From: Nocardia huaxiensis
GTDB lineage: Bacteria > Actinomycetota > Actinomycetes > Mycobacteriales > Mycobacteriaceae
Direction: 5' to 3'
NCBI RefSeq assembly: GCF_013744875.1
Contig: NZ_CP059399.1
Coordinates: forward strand, 7,254,001 to 7,318,000
Length of the DNA: 64,000 nt
This document shows positions 16,260 through 26,933 of the stretch, in pieces. Position 1 is the first letter of the stretch, and the number at the start of each line of letters is the position of its first letter. The notes beneath the pieces were generated by a model. It saw only the letters and a list, made by a program, of their open reading frames with translations, was not told where the DNA came from and did no database searches. Both the position numbers and the translations under genes were made by a program.

Positions 16260-16745
16260 GTGTCGTCATCGCATCAGTCCGTGCCACCAGCACGATCGTC
16301 CCATACGCCCGACACCGGATCGGACACGGGTCATGTGATCCGCATTCCCCGGCTGGCCCACCTCGGCGTCTTCCTCCTGCTGTTTTCCGTGGCGTTCCCG
16401 TTCTTCGGGGCGCCCAAGGTGCTGTGGGTGCTGTTCGCCATACCGGCCGCGCTGGTCTGGTGGATCGAGACCACGCAGACCACGGTGTCGGACAAGGGGA
16501 TCGACGTCCAGACCATGTTCAAGACCCGCCATATCGACTGGGCGGAGGTGAAGGGGCTGCGGATTCCCAAGCGTGGGTTCCTGCAGCTGCACCTGGCCGA
16601 CGACACCGATGTGAGATTGCCCGCTGTCGGTTTCGACCGGCTGGGTGAACTCGTCGAAGCCTCGAACGGCCGCATCCCCGACCCCTTCGCGGAACCGGAA
16701 GAAGCGGACGAGGACGACACGGCCGAGGACGAGCCGCAGAACTGA
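16260..16745 (+). CDS. Membrane protein with PH-like domain (Cfp6-like)
   Basis: The protein has 161 residues. After a polar N-terminus, two membrane helices occupy about residues 34-70 (AHLGVFLLLFSVAFPFF and VLWVLFAIPAALVWW). A bacterial PH-like domain follows (TTVSDKGIDVQTMFKTRHID, VKGLRIPKRGFLQLHLADDT), then an acidic tail. Length, order and position next to divergent ilvB match Rv3004 (cfp6) of M. tuberculosis, as I recall that locus. The function is unknown. GTG 16260 is taken as start, with GAGGATGGGG just upstream. Confidence 0.85.
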   Translation: MSSSHQSVPPARSSHTPDTGSDTGHVIRIPRLAHLGVFLLLFSVAFPFFGAPKVLWVLFAIPAALVWWIETTQTTVSDKGIDVQTMFKTRHIDWAEVKGLRIPKRGFLQLHLADDTDVRLPAVGFDRLGELVEASNGRIPDPFAEPEEADEDDTAEDEPQN

Positions 16746-16793
16746 CCGACCGGTCCGCAGGGGTGCGAGAACTCGGGCGGCGCGGGGCAGGGG

Positions 16794-16827
16794 TCTCGGC
16801 GGGAGTAACGTTGGAGCCCCGCCGAGA
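16794..16827 (+). terminator. Hairpin between the cfp6-like gene and ilvD
   Basis: TCTCGGCGGG (16794-16803) and CCCGCCGAGA (16818-16827) form a perfect 10-bp stem with a 14-nt loop. It lies 49 bases after the Cfp6-like gene and 60 bases before ilvD, and may terminate the first transcript or sit in the ilvD leader. Confidence 0.6.
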
Positions 16828-16886
16828 ACCCGTTGGCGCAGTCGCCGAACAGCCCCCTGCGACGAGAAATCCGAGGATCCGAACCC

Positions 16887-18728
16887 ATGCCACCGCTTCG
16901 CTCACGAACCACGACAGCCGGACGCAATGCCGCGGGCGCACGCGCCCTCTGGCGCGCCACCGGCCTCACCGACTCCGACTTCGGTAAGCCGATCGTCGCC
17001 ATCGCGAACTCCTACACCCAGTTCGTACCGGGCCATGTGCATCTGAAGGACGTCGGCGAGATCGTGGCCGAGGCGGTCCGCGCGGCCGGCGGCGTGCCGC
17101 GCGAATTCCACACCATCGCGGTCGATGACGGCATCGCGATGGGACACGGCGGCATGCTGTACTCGCTGCCCTCGCGCGAGATCATCGCCGACTCGGTGGA
17201 ATACATGGCGAACGCGCACACCGCCGACGCGCTGGTGTGTATCTCCAACTGCGACAAGATCACTCCCGGCATGCTGAACGCCGCCATGCGGTTGAACATC
17301 CCGGCCGTGTTCGTCTCCGGCGGGCCGATGGAGGCCGGTAAGGCCGTGGTCGTGGGTGGGGTGGCGCAGGCGCCGACCGACCTGATCACCGCGATCTCCG
17401 CGAGCGCCTCCAGCACCGTCACCGACGAGGGCCTCACCGAGGTCGAGCGCTCCGCCTGCCCGACCTGCGGTTCCTGCTCGGGCATGTTCACCGCCAACTC
17501 GATGAACTGCCTCACCGAGGCGCTGGGCCTGTCGCTGCCGGGCAATGGCTCCACGCTGGCCACCCATGCCGCGCGCCGGGCGCTGTTCGAGAAGGCCGGA
17601 CGGGTCATCGTCGATATCGCCAACCGCTGGTACCGCGACGACGACGCCTCGGTGCTGCCGCGAAATGTGGCCAATGTCAAGGCATTCCACAATGCGATGG
17701 CCCTCGATGTGGCCATGGGCGGTTCCACCAACACCGTGCTGCACACGCTCGCCGCCGCACAGGAGGGTGAGATCGACTTCGATCTGCAGAGCATCGACGA
17801 GATCTCGCGCCGGGTGCCGTGCCTGTCCAAGGTGTCGCCGAACTCGGACTACCACATGGAGGATGTGCACCGCGCCGGTGGCATTCCGGCCATCCTCGGC
17901 GAACTGCGCCGCGCCGGGCTGCTGGAAACCGACGTCACCACCGTGCACACCAAGTCCTTCGACGAGTGGCTCGACAACTGGGACATCCGCGGCGGCAAGG
18001 CCACCGAGGAAGCCCTCGAGCTGTTCCATGCCGCGCCGGGCGGCGTGCGCACCACCGAGCCGTTCTCGACCGAGAACCGGTGGAGCTCCCTCGACACCGA
18101 TCAGGAGGGCGGCTGCATTCGCGATGTGCCGCACGCCTACACCGTCGAAGGCGGGCTGTGCGTGCTGCGCGGCAATATCGCCCCCGACGGCGCGATCCTG
18201 AAGACCGCGGGCATCGACGAGGATCTGTTCACCTTCGAGGGCCCGGCCGTGGTGGTCGAATCCCAGGAGGCGGCGGTCTCGGCCATCCTCGGCAAGCAGA
18301 TCAAGCCGGGCGATGTGGTCGTGGTCCGCTACGAGGGCCCCTCGGGCGGTCCGGGCATGCAGGAGATGCTGCATCCCACCGCCTTCCTCAAGGGCGCGGG
18401 TCTCGGCAAACAGTGCGCACTCATCACCGACGGCCGTTTCTCCGGCGGCACCTCGGGCCTGTCCATCGGGCACATCTCCCCCGAGGCGGCGTCCGGCGGC
18501 ACCATCGGTCTCATCGAGAACGGTGACCGCATTCGCATCGACGTGCACACCCGGGCCCTCGAATTGCTGGTACCCGAAGAGGTTCTCGCCGAGCGACGCG
18601 CGAAAATGGAAGCGTCCGAACGGCCTTGGCAGCCCGTCGACCGCGTGCGCCCCGTCACCACGGCGCTGCGCGCATACGCGGCGCTGGCCACCTCGGCCGA
18701 CAAGGGTGCAGTGCGGCGCGTGCCGTAG
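16887..18728 (+). CDS. ilvD: Dihydroxy-acid dehydratase
   Basis: This iron-sulfur enzyme dehydrates dihydroxyisovalerate and dihydroxymethylvalerate, the third common step of branched-chain amino acid synthesis. It has 613 residues. Cluster and metal ligands are visible in [20 protein letters not shown] and in [20 protein letters not shown]; the C-terminal signature is [20 protein letters not shown]. The ATG at 16887 has GAGGA 10 nt upstream, and homologues start PPLRSRTTT. Here ilvD lies next to ilvBNC; in M. tuberculosis, as I recall, it is elsewhere. A following small gene starts 18 nt after the stop. Confidence 0.97.
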   Translation: MPPLRSRTTTAGRNAAGARALWRATGLTDSDFGKPIVAIANSYTQFVPGHVHLKDVGEIVAEAVRAAGGVPREFHTIAVDDGIAMGHGGMLYSLPSREIIADSVEYMANAHTADALVCISNCDKITPGMLNAAMRLNIPAVFVSGGPMEAGKAVVVGGVAQAPTDLITAISASASSTVTDEGLTEVERSACPTCGSCSGMFTANSMNCLTEALGLSLPGNGSTLATHAARRALFEKAGRVIVDIANRWYRDDDASVLPRNVANVKAFHNAMALDVAMGGSTNTVLHTLAAAQEGEIDFDLQSIDEISRRVPCLSKVSPNSDYHMEDVHRAGGIPAILGELRRAGLLETDVTTVHTKSFDEWLDNWDIRGGKATEEALELFHAAPGGVRTTEPFSTENRWSSLDTDQEGGCIRDVPHAYTVEGGLCVLRGNIAPDGAILKTAGIDEDLFTFEGPAVVVESQEAAVSAILGKQIKPGDVVVVRYEGPSGGPGMQEMLHPTAFLKGAGLGKQCALITDGRFSGGTSGLSIGHISPEAASGGTIGLIENGDRIRIDVHTRALELLVPEEVLAERRAKMEASERPWQPVDRVRPVTTALRAYAALATSADKGAVRRVP

Positions 18729-18745
18729 ATCGAGAAAGTTGGGTT

Positions 18746-19045
18746 GTGACAATCGAATACATCGGCAAGGCCGACACCATGCTGGCCGAGTACTCGGCGA
18801 TGCTGGAACGTAGCGACGCGCGCAACGCGCACGCCAAGATCCTGCTCGCCGAAGCCGAAGAACTCGCCGCCGAATCCCGGGAACTGGAATCGGCCGAGTT
18901 CATGGCGGCTCCCGAGGACGCGGCGGAGATCAGCGCGCACCGTGCGGCATTGGCGGTGCAGATCGACGCGAAGTCCGGCGAGGTGCTGCGGCTGCACCAG
19001 GAGACCTACGACGAGTGGCAGCGGTTCACCACCGCCTCCTGGTAA
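18746..19045 (+). CDS. Small coiled-coil protein, conserved hypothetical
   Basis: A 99-residue, strongly acidic, nearly all-helical protein (AHAKILLAEAEELAAESREL) with no signal peptide. It follows ilvD by 17 bases and probably shares its transcript, which ends at the 18-bp hairpin downstream. GTG 18746 is the first start compatible with a position after the ilvD stop; its ribosome-binding site is weak. I do not recognise the family. Confidence 0.65.
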   Translation: MTIEYIGKADTMLAEYSAMLERSDARNAHAKILLAEAEELAAESRELESAEFMAAPEDAAEISAHRAALAVQIDAKSGEVLRLHQETYDEWQRFTTASW

Positions 19046-19058
19046 TCGGTGAAAACGT

Positions 19059-19096
19059 AAGCGGCCCGGGTGATCTGGAGATCACCCGGGCCGCTT
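19059..19096. terminator. Bidirectional terminator
   Basis: AAGCGGCCCGGGTGATCT (19059-19076) is fully complementary to the 18 bases at 19079-19096, leaving only two bases between the arms. It lies between the convergent coiled-coil and DoxX genes and reads T-rich poorly, but the stem is exceptionally stable. Confidence 0.85.
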
Positions 19097-19107
19097 GCCG
19101 TTCAGGT

Positions 19108-20118
19108 TCAGTCGAACGGGCCGATGCCCGTGAGCGGGTTGCCGCCGTGCAGGTAGATGTAGGCCAGGATGGCGGCGGCGATGGCGGCTACGAAGGCGGC
19201 CAGGGAGCCGAGGAACGGCCTGGTGGCCCAGCCGCGGTTGCGGTCGAGGGAGAGGCGGCCGGGGCCGGTGAGCATGAGGACCGAGACGATGCCCACGAGG
19301 ACGGATTCGAGTTCGAGGTTGTTGTCCTTGGCCTTGTATTGGAAGCCGGGGACCATGCTCTGCTTCCACATCCAGGCGTCGAGGATGATCGCGAGGAGGG
19401 CGCCGGCGGCGAGCGGGGTGGCCAGGCCCAGGACGACCAGGATGCCGCCGCCGAGTTCGCCGACCGCGAGCAGGATGGCGGTGATGTCGGGCTGCTTCCA
19501 GCCGCCGTTCTCCATCATGGCCTTGGTGCCGTCCAGGCCGGGGCCGTGGAACCAGCCGGTCATCTTCTGCAGGCCGTGGTAGATGAAGGTGCCGCCGATG
19601 ACCAGGCGCAGCAACAGGAGTCCGAGGTCCAGGGTGCCGCGGCGGTCGTCGCCGCGACGGCGCAGGCGGGTGGTGGGCTCGGTGGCGCCGGGCGGGGCGG
19701 CCGGGATGCTGGCGAAGGCGTAGGTGGCGGCCGAAGCGGATTCGGCGGCCGGGGCGGCGGACTGCTGGGCGGCGCCGGGGATGGAGTTCTTCAGCTCCGA
19801 GTAGAGCGGGACGTCCGGGTCCAGGCCCAGTTCCTCGTCGGTGCGGGGTGGCTCCTTGGTGAGTTCCGGCTTGGTGTCGGCGGTGCGGCCCGATTTCGCC
19901 TCGACGATGAGGTCCGGGTGCACGTCGGCGACGCGGAACTGTTCGGTGGGCGAGTCGAAGGGACTGCGCACCGGTTCGCCCACCGAATCCGGCAGGGAGC
20001 TGGAGCCGCCGGTCATCGCGGCGGACAGGGCAGTTGCCGACTCGGGCGATGCGGGCACATCGCTGCCCGTCGCGTCGGCGGACGGTTCGTTCGGCTTCTG
20101 TGTCACGCGGGCAACCAT
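19108..20118 (-). CDS. DoxX-family membrane protein with long N-terminal tail
   Basis: The protein has 336 residues. Residues 1-165 are polar, Pro/Ser/Glu-rich and probably disordered. The C-terminal half is a DoxX domain of about four membrane helices (LDLGLLLLRLVIGGTFIYHG, LLAVGELGGGILVVLGLATP, LESVLVGIVSVLMLTGPGRL). Mycobacterial relatives near lppZ (Rv3005c, from memory) belong to a membrane-associated oxidoreductase/thiol-stress complex. ATG 20118 gives the M-V-A-R start; the frame remains open far upstream through the lppZ-like gene, but that part is antisense noise. It is divergent from the lppZ-like gene. Confidence 0.85.
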   Translation of the reverse strand: MVARVTQKPNEPSADATGSDVPASPESATALSAAMTGGSSSLPDSVGEPVRSPFDSPTEQFRVADVHPDLIVEAKSGRTADTKPELTKEPPRTDEELGLDPDVPLYSELKNSIPGAAQQSAAPAAESASAATYAFASIPAAPPGATEPTTRLRRRGDDRRGTLDLGLLLLRLVIGGTFIYHGLQKMTGWFHGPGLDGTKAMMENGGWKQPDITAILLAVGELGGGILVVLGLATPLAAGALLAIILDAWMWKQSMVPGFQYKAKDNNLELESVLVGIVSVLMLTGPGRLSLDRNRGWATRPFLGSLAAFVAAIAAAILAYIYLHGGNPLTGIGPFD

Positions 20119-20310
20119 ATTCGTCTCGAGCGTCCGGCAGGGGCAGTTCGCGGGCGTGTCCACTGTCCGATTCGTGAAGGTGTGCCGTAGTGCGCCCCGG
20201 CCCGGCGCCATGGCGAATCCGGAAGGGCCGCCGTGGCGATTCGCCGCGACATGGCGAAGTCGACGACCCCGTCCGAGCGTGCGCGGCGGGTTTTCCGTAA
20301 CGTCTGAGCC

Positions 20311-21459
20311 ATGAGTTCGTTCCGAGGCCGAACCGGGGTGCGCGCGGGGAAGGTCAGCCTCAGCATTCTGATCGCCGCCGTGCTGGCGACCGGCTGCGCC
20401 CGCTTCGACGATTCGGCGTCCGGTCCCTTCACGACCGAACCCACCTGGAAGGACGCCGATTTCGGCCCGGAGAAGCCGTCGCCGACCACCAGCACCAAGC
20501 CCGAGGGGCCGTGCATCGACCAGGCCGACGGGGTGGTGGGCACCTGCTTCGACGTCACCTCGGGCGTGGTCGGGCTGCCCGACGGCACCACAGGGCTGGT
20601 GGGCGAGCTCAAGACCGGCGGCATCTACAAGATCGACTCCGCTGATCCGACGCCCATGCCGCCCGCGCACGTGGCCCCGAAGATCGCGCAGCTGGACGTG
20701 GACGGCTCCGGCGACGGCGGCCTGTCCGACATCACCATCTCGCCGACCTATTACGAGGACGGCCTGATGTACGCCTACATCACCACGCCGAGCGACAACC
20801 GGGTGGTACGCATCGGCGAGGACGGCACACCCAAGCCGATCCTCACCGGAATCCCCAAGAGCGCCACCGGCAATCACGGCGCCATCGAATTCATCAGCGA
20901 GACCGACATGCTGGTGCTCACCGGCGACGCCGGGGACCCCGCGGCGGCCGCGAACCCGAACTCCCTGGCGGGCAAGCTGTTGCGGATCAAACTGACCCCG
21001 GGCGCGACCTCGCAGCCCGAGGTCGTCACCTCCGGCATCGCGACCGCGGGCGATGTGTGCGTCGGGCCCGGCGGCACCATCTGGGTCACCGATCGCACCG
21101 CGGTCGAGGACCGGCTGCGTCGCGTCACCCCCGACGGCGCGCTGGTCACCGGCTGGACCTGGACCGACCATCCAGGCGTGGCCGGTTGCGTGGCCGCCGC
21201 CGACTCGGTGTCGGTCGCCATGACCGAGGCCAAGGGCCTGGCGATCGCCGCCGCGGACAAGGACACCCACGCCATCACCGCGGTGCCGAGCCTGCAGTAC
21301 CAGAACACGTGGGGCCGCCTCAACGGTGCGGCCCCGGGCCCCAACGGCTCGCTGTGGCTGGCCACGGTCAACAAGGCCCCCGGCGGTGAGCCCGGACCCA
21401 ACGACGACCGCGTCATCCTGATCTCGCCGCTCGCGGCGCAGGGCAGCGGACCGGACTAG
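20311..21459 (+). CDS. Sugar-dehydrogenase-fold lipoprotein (LppZ-like)
   Basis: The protein has 382 residues. A signal peptide ends in the lipobox VLATGC (Cys near residue 30). The mature part is a six-bladed beta-propeller of the glucose/sorbosone dehydrogenase type: GGLSDITISPTYYEDGLMYA, KSATGNHGAIEF, LTGDAGDPAAAANPNSLAGK, WGRLNGAAPGPNGSLW. Its place beside the DoxX gene and gatB matches LppZ (Rv3006) of M. tuberculosis. Whether it binds PQQ is uncertain; the classical catalytic His is not obvious to me. It is probably exposed on the outer membrane face. Confidence 0.83.
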   Translation: MSSFRGRTGVRAGKVSLSILIAAVLATGCARFDDSASGPFTTEPTWKDADFGPEKPSPTTSTKPEGPCIDQADGVVGTCFDVTSGVVGLPDGTTGLVGELKTGGIYKIDSADPTPMPPAHVAPKIAQLDVDGSGDGGLSDITISPTYYEDGLMYAYITTPSDNRVVRIGEDGTPKPILTGIPKSATGNHGAIEFISETDMLVLTGDAGDPAAAANPNSLAGKLLRIKLTPGATSQPEVVTSGIATAGDVCVGPGGTIWVTDRTAVEDRLRRVTPDGALVTGWTWTDHPGVAGCVAAADSVSVAMTEAKGLAIAAADKDTHAITAVPSLQYQNTWGRLNGAAPGPNGSLWLATVNKAPGGEPGPNDDRVILISPLAAQGSGPD

Positions 21460-21473
21460 CCAGCACCAGAAAG

Positions 21474-21509
21474 ACCTGTGGCGCACAGCGGAAGCTGTGC
21501 GCCACAGGT
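21474..21509. terminator. First of two tandem hairpins after the lppZ-like gene
   Basis: ACCTGTGGCGCACAG (21474-21488) and CTGTGCGCCACAGGT (21495-21509) form a perfect 15-bp stem with a 6-nt loop, 15 bases after the stop of the lppZ-like gene. Confidence 0.85.
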
Positions 21510-21535
21510 GCTTTCAGAGCAAGGTGCGAATACGG

Positions 21536-21567
21536 CGGTGGCGCACGGTTTTCACCGTGCGCCACCG
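21536..21567. terminator. Second tandem hairpin, before the gatB stop
   Basis: CGGTGGCGCACGGT (21536-21549) and ACCGTGCGCCACCG (21554-21567) form a perfect 14-bp stem with a 4-nt loop, 18 bases from the gatB stop. It shares the core GTGGCGCAC with the first hairpin, so each convergent gene has its own closely related terminator. Confidence 0.85.
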
Positions 21568-21584
21568 GCGGATTCGGAGGCTGG

Positions 21585-23099
21585 TCAGCCTTCGACGCCG
21601 CAGGCGGCCAATACCAGTTCGCGCACGCGGGCGGCGTCGGCCTGGCCGCGGGTGGCCTTCATGACGTCGCCGACGACCTTGCCGGCGGCCTGGACCTTGC
21701 CGGAGCGGATCTTCTCGGCGATGTCGGGGTTGGCGGCGAGGGCCTTCTCGACCTCGGCCTGCAGGGCGGAGTCGTCGGAGACCATGCCGAGGCCCTTGGC
21801 TTCGACGATCTGGGCGGGTTCGCCCTCACCGGCGAGGACGAAGTCCACGACCTGCTTGGCGACCTTGTTGTTGATGGTCTTGGCCTCGACCAGCCCGGCC
21901 ACCTCGGCGACCTGCTTCGGGGTGATGGGCAGGTCCTCGAGGGCGACCTCGCGCTCCTTGGCCTTCTCGGTGAGGTAGGCGACCCACCAGGAGCGGGCCG
22001 CGTCCACCGAGGCGCCGGCGTCCACGGTCGCGATGATCAGGTCGAGGGCACCGGCATTGACCAGGTCGCGGAACACCTCGTCGGACAGACCCCAGTCGGC
22101 CTGGATGCGGGCGCGCCGCAGCCACGGGTATTCCGGGATGGTGCCGCGCAGCGATTCCACCCACGCCGCGTCCGGTGCGACCGGCTCGAGGTCGGGTTCC
22201 GGGAAGTAGCGGTAGTCCTCGGCGGTCTCCTTGGGCCGCCCGGCGGAGGTGGTGCCGTCGGTCTCGTGGAAGTGGCGGGTCTCCATGGTGATGGTGCCGC
22301 CCGCGGCCAGCACCGCGGCCTGGCGGCGCATCTCGTAGCGCACCGCGACCTCGACGCTGCGCAGCGAGTTCACGTTCTTGGTCTCGGTGCGGGTGCCGAA
22401 TTCCTTTGCGCCGATGGGCATCAGGGACACGTTGGCGTCACACCGCAGCGACCCCTGCTCCATCTTCACGTCGGACACGTCGAGGGACTTGAGCACCTCG
22501 CGCAGCGCGGTCACATACGCGCGCGCCACCTCCGGAGCCCGCTCCCCCGCCCCGGTGATGGGCTTGGTGACGATCTCGATCAGCGGCACACCGGCCCGGT
22601 TGTAGTCGAGCAGCGAGTGCGAAGCGCCGTGGATCCGCCCGGTGGCCCCACCCATGTGGGTGGACTTGCCGGTGTCCTCCTCCATGTGCGCCCGCTCGAT
22701 GTCGACCCGGAAGGTCGACCCGTCATCGAGCACCACATCCAGGTACCCGTCGGTCGCGATGGGCTCGTCGTACTGGCTGATCTGGTAGTTCTTCGGCTGA
22801 TCCGGGTAGAAGTAGTTCTTCCGCGCGAACCGCCCCCACGGCGTGATCGAGCAGTTCAGCGCCAATCCGATCCGAATGGCCGACTCCACGGCCTTCTCGT
22901 TCACCACCGGCAGCGACCCGGGCAGCCCCAGACACACCGGGCACACCTGCGTATTCGGCTCGGCCCCGAACTCGGTGGGGCAACCGCAGAACATCTTGGT
23001 GGCGGTGCCCAGCTCGACATGGACCTCCATACCGAGCACCGGCTCGTACCGGCTGATGACGTCGGAGTAGTCCATCAAGTCGACCGTGGGTGCGCTCAT
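21585..23099 (-). CDS. gatB: Asp-tRNA(Asn)/Glu-tRNA(Gln) amidotransferase subunit B
   Basis: GatB binds the misacylated tRNA and, with GatC and GatA, converts Glu-tRNA(Gln) or Asp-tRNA(Asn) to the correct amide. It has 504 residues. Family signature: [15 protein letters not shown] at the start, [11 protein letters not shown] and [13 protein letters not shown] with the zinc Cys pairs, [18 protein letters not shown], and [13 protein letters not shown]. The C-terminal YqeY-like tail domain ends the protein. ATG 23099 is preferred (AGGA 8 nt upstream) over ATG 23108. It lies far from gatA-gatC, with about 31 kb of other genes between. Confidence 0.97.
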   Translation of the reverse strand: MSAPTVDLMDYSDVISRYEPVLGMEVHVELGTATKMFCGCPTEFGAEPNTQVCPVCLGLPGSLPVVNEKAVESAIRIGLALNCSITPWGRFARKNYFYPDQPKNYQISQYDEPIATDGYLDVVLDDGSTFRVDIERAHMEEDTGKSTHMGGATGRIHGASHSLLDYNRAGVPLIEIVTKPITGAGERAPEVARAYVTALREVLKSLDVSDVKMEQGSLRCDANVSLMPIGAKEFGTRTETKNVNSLRSVEVAVRYEMRRQAAVLAAGGTITMETRHFHETDGTTSAGRPKETAEDYRYFPEPDLEPVAPDAAWVESLRGTIPEYPWLRRARIQADWGLSDEVFRDLVNAGALDLIIATVDAGASVDAARSWWVAYLTEKAKEREVALEDLPITPKQVAEVAGLVEAKTINNKVAKQVVDFVLAGEGEPAQIVEAKGLGMVSDDSALQAEVEKALAANPDIAEKIRSGKVQAAGKVVGDVMKATRGQADAARVRELVLAACGVEG

Positions 23100-23124
23100 G
23101 CGTCCCATCCTATGTAAGTCGCGT

Positions 23125-25616
23125 TCAGTCGACGGCCAGGGCCTCCACGATGGGGAGGCGGGCGGCTCGGATGGCGGGTGGGATGGAGCCGAGGAGGGCT
23201 ATGAGCAGGGCGACCGTGGCGTAGACGAGGAGCAGGGGGCCGGGGTCGTAGGTGACGTCGATGGAGACGGCGTTGGTGAGGGCGAGGGTGGCGAGGTAGT
23301 GGACGCCTGCGCCTACCGCGAGGCCGAGGGCTGCGCCTATGACGCCGATGCCGGCCGCCTCGGCGAGGACGGTGCGGAGCAGGAAGCGGCGGCTGGTGCC
23401 CATGGCTCGCAGGACGCCGAGTTCGCGGCGGCGTTCGAGGACGGAGAGCATGAGGGTGTTGAGGAGGGCGACCGTGGCGACTATGACGACTATCCAGAGG
23501 ATGGCGTTGCTGATGGAGGTGCCCTGTTTGACGCTGCCGGAGATGAGTTCGACTGTGCGGGCGCCGGTTTCGACTTCGATCTCGGGTGGGACGACGGCGC
23601 GGATGGCGGTGCGGACCTCGTCTGCATCGGCTCCGGGGAGGAAGTCGACGCCGAGGATGGTTTCGCCGGGGCGCTGGTACCACTGCTGCATGATGCCCAG
23701 GTCGAGCACCACCACGCCGGCGATGGCGGCGAAATAGGGGATCACGTCGAGGATTTCGACCTGGTGGATGCCGGTGGGAGTCGGGAGGTCCAGGGTGTCA
23801 CCGGTTTTCACGCCGAGGGTGCGGGAGACGTCGCGGGAGATGACGACGCCGTCACCGGCGGCCATGCGGCGCAGGGTTTCCTGGGTCAGGGTGGCGGTGG
23901 CGGCCTGGCGGCCCACCCCGTTCTCGAAAGCCTGCAGCATGACTCGGCCGCCGCCGACGGTCGCGAACGCCATCTGGGCGGACCCGGCTCCCTCGACCCC
24001 GGGGATGGCCTCGATCTTGGCTTTCAGATCCGCGGGCAGCATGGGGCCGGTGGGGAACTGCTCCATGGTGGTGGGGCTGACGAACGCGCCGGTGACGGCC
24101 ATGTCGTCGAAGCTCGCCTGAGCGGAGTCGACCATATTGCGGGTGGCATTGCCCATGGCGACGACCGCGGTGACGCCGATCATGACGGTCATGGTGGTGG
24201 CCCACACACGCCGGGGCGCACGTTCCACGGTGGTCGCGCCGAGTGCGCCGGGGGCGCCGAAAATCCTTGCCACGGAGGCGATCACGCGCACTATCGGGCC
24301 GGTGGCGGCGAAGCACAGCACCACGGCGCCGACAATGGACATGGAGATCGCGGCCAGCGAGTAGATGCCCCAGTCGGCCCGGGCGATGAAGACGGCCGAC
24401 ACCACGAGCACCGCGCCGAGCACGGCCGAGGTCCAGCGCAGCGCCGGTTTCATGGCATCGGCGGCCGATGCTCCGATGGGTGCCAGCGCCTCGATCGGCG
24501 CGACCTTGTACACCTGCCGGGCCGCGAGCGCCGAGGCGGCGACGCTGGCCAGCACGCAGGCGGCCACCGCGACCGGGATCGCGTAGCCGGGCACGATGTA
24601 TTCGGTGCGCGCCTCCACCGATTGCACGATGGCGGCGGGTAGTCGTTCGATGGAGCCGCGGCCCATGATCATGCCGATCCCCGCGCCGACGAATCCGCCG
24701 ATCAAGCCCAGCAGGGCGGCTTCGGCAATGAGGTCGCGCACCATGGGGGTGCGCCGCCCGCCGATGGCGCGCAGCAGCGACAGCGTCGGACGGCGTTGTG
24801 CCACAGCCATACTCATGGCGTTGTAGATGAGGAATGCGGACACGATGAGCGCGGCCGCCGAGGACGCCAGCGTCGAGTACCGCACCAGCGATACCCCGCC
24901 GCCGCCCGCCTGAGCGCCGCGCAGGCTCGGATCGGCCACCACGGCGCGTCCGGCGACCTGGTCTGTGAGCGCGGAACGTAGTTGCGCCACATCGGTATTC
25001 GGTGCGGCGATGATCTGGATGGAGTCGAGCTTGCCGGCGCGGCCGGTGAGCTTCTGTGCGGTCGGCAGCGCCCCGATGACGATGTGGCCGCCGTTGATGC
25101 GCTCGATGGTCTCCCCGTCGAGCACGCCCGCGACGGTGGCGGTGATCCCGCTCAGCGTCAGCGTGTCGCCCTCGCGGTAGCCCATGCTCGCGCCGACCAG
25201 AACCCCGTTGGGCACCAGCAGTTTCGCGGCCTGATCGCGCAGCGAGCCGTCCAGATCGCTGCCCAGCGCGGAGACGCTCGAGTCGGCGCCGATGAGCAGC
25301 GCCCGCTCGGCGTCGGCGCCGATGCCCTGCCGCAGCATGGGTACCGCCGCCTCGACCCCGGCGACGGTCTTGATCTCGTTCAGCAGCGAGGCGTCGAAGC
25401 CCGCGTCGGTGATGCCGCTGATCTCGAGTTCGGCCTTCCCGCCCAGCGAGGCAGTGAGCCGGTCCACCGATCCGGTGATCGACCCGGAGATGCTGAAAAC
25501 CGACACCAGCAGTGCGGCGGACACGGCCATGACGGCCATGGACATGATCGTGCGGCCCCGGTGCGCGAAGAGCTCACCGATATTGAACAGCCGCAGCCGA
25601 TCCCACCCGGCGCGGA

Positions 25617-25620
<4 letters not shown>
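23125..25620 (-). CDS. FtsX/MacB-type ABC exporter permease
   Basis: The protein has 831 residues with an N-terminal membrane helix (about 20-45), an extracytoplasmic MacB-like domain, and two FtsX blocks of membrane helices (about 250-420 and 700-831; for example [20 protein letters not shown] and [20 protein letters not shown], the coupling regions that contact the ATPase). The two halves are internal repeats. The ATG overlaps the ATPase stop as ATGA. Such pairs export lipids, peptides or lipoproteins, or resist cell-envelope antibiotics. The divergent two-component system suggests control by envelope stress; that link is inferred. Confidence 0.9.
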
Positions 25621-26384
<764 letters not shown>

Positions 26385-26411
26385 GGTCGTTCCCCTCGTA
26401 GATCGGCTGGA

Positions 26412-26744
26412 TCAGCTCGCCAGCGCGCGTGGTCGCGAACGGCGGGTATAGATGCGATCGGTGTCGTAGCGGTCGAGCACGGCACGCAGCGCCGGCTGTT
26501 CGGCGGCCAGCTCCTCGTGCACCTGCAGTGCCGATTTGCCTTGGGCCAGTGCTTCTTCCAATTTCACGGTGAGATGGTTCTCCCACCGGTTGCGCAGCGC
26601 CGCCAGCACGCCGTCGGGTCCGCCGAAGAGGCGTTCGAGGTCCGGCAGGCCGTCGAACAGCGTGGTGTCAGCGGGATTTCGGGCCGCCCGGTCCAGGACG
26701 GCGTGCAGGATGTCGGTGCGTGCGTGCAGGTCTTTCCACGACAT
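26412..26744 (-). CDS. Small soluble protein, first gene of the ABC operon
   Basis: A 110-residue helical, charged protein without signal peptide or membrane helix. Visible sequence: FDGLPDLERLFGGPDGVLAA, then NRWENHLTVKLEEAL and a basic C-terminus. I do not recognise a domain. It precedes the ABC ATPase gene by 27 bases and probably shares its promoter, which faces the two-component system. ATG 26744 is preferred to the TTG three codons upstream. Confidence 0.7.
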   Translation of the reverse strand: MSWKDLHARTDILHAVLDRAARNPADTTLFDGLPDLERLFGGPDGVLAALRNRWENHLTVKLEEALAQGKSALQVHEELAAEQPALRAVLDRYDTDRIYTRRSRPRALAS

Positions 26745-26857
26745 GGCCCCCAACCTTTCGTAGCGCGCCCGGTCGGTTCGGTACCGGGCATTGTGCCGAT
26801 AATCCTCACGCTACGGTCGGGATTCCCCGCTGTCGTCGTGCCGCGGACGCGACTGTG

Positions 26858-26877
26858 GCTCCTACCGTGGTAGGAGC
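26858..26877. promoter_or_regulatory. Perfect dyad between the ABC operon and the two-component genes
   Basis: GCTCCTACC (26858-26866), gt, GGTAGGAGC (26869-26877): a perfect 9-bp inverted repeat in the 189-bp divergent promoter space, 57 bases before the kinase start. It fits a NarL-type response-regulator dimer site controlling both the exporter and the two-component operon. Confidence 0.6.
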
Positions 26878-26933
26878 GCGCACCCTGCTCGCGCACGATG
26901 TACGCCGTCGAACGCTGCGACTACTCTGGCAGA

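Noticed and set aside
16902..18752. 616-residue frame antisense to ilvD
   Set aside because: Shadow of ilvD; no ribosome-binding site or family signature.
20119..21486. 456-residue N-terminal extension of the DoxX protein
   Set aside because: It is antisense to the lppZ-like gene; the short start at ATG 20118 leaves a normal divergent promoter gap.
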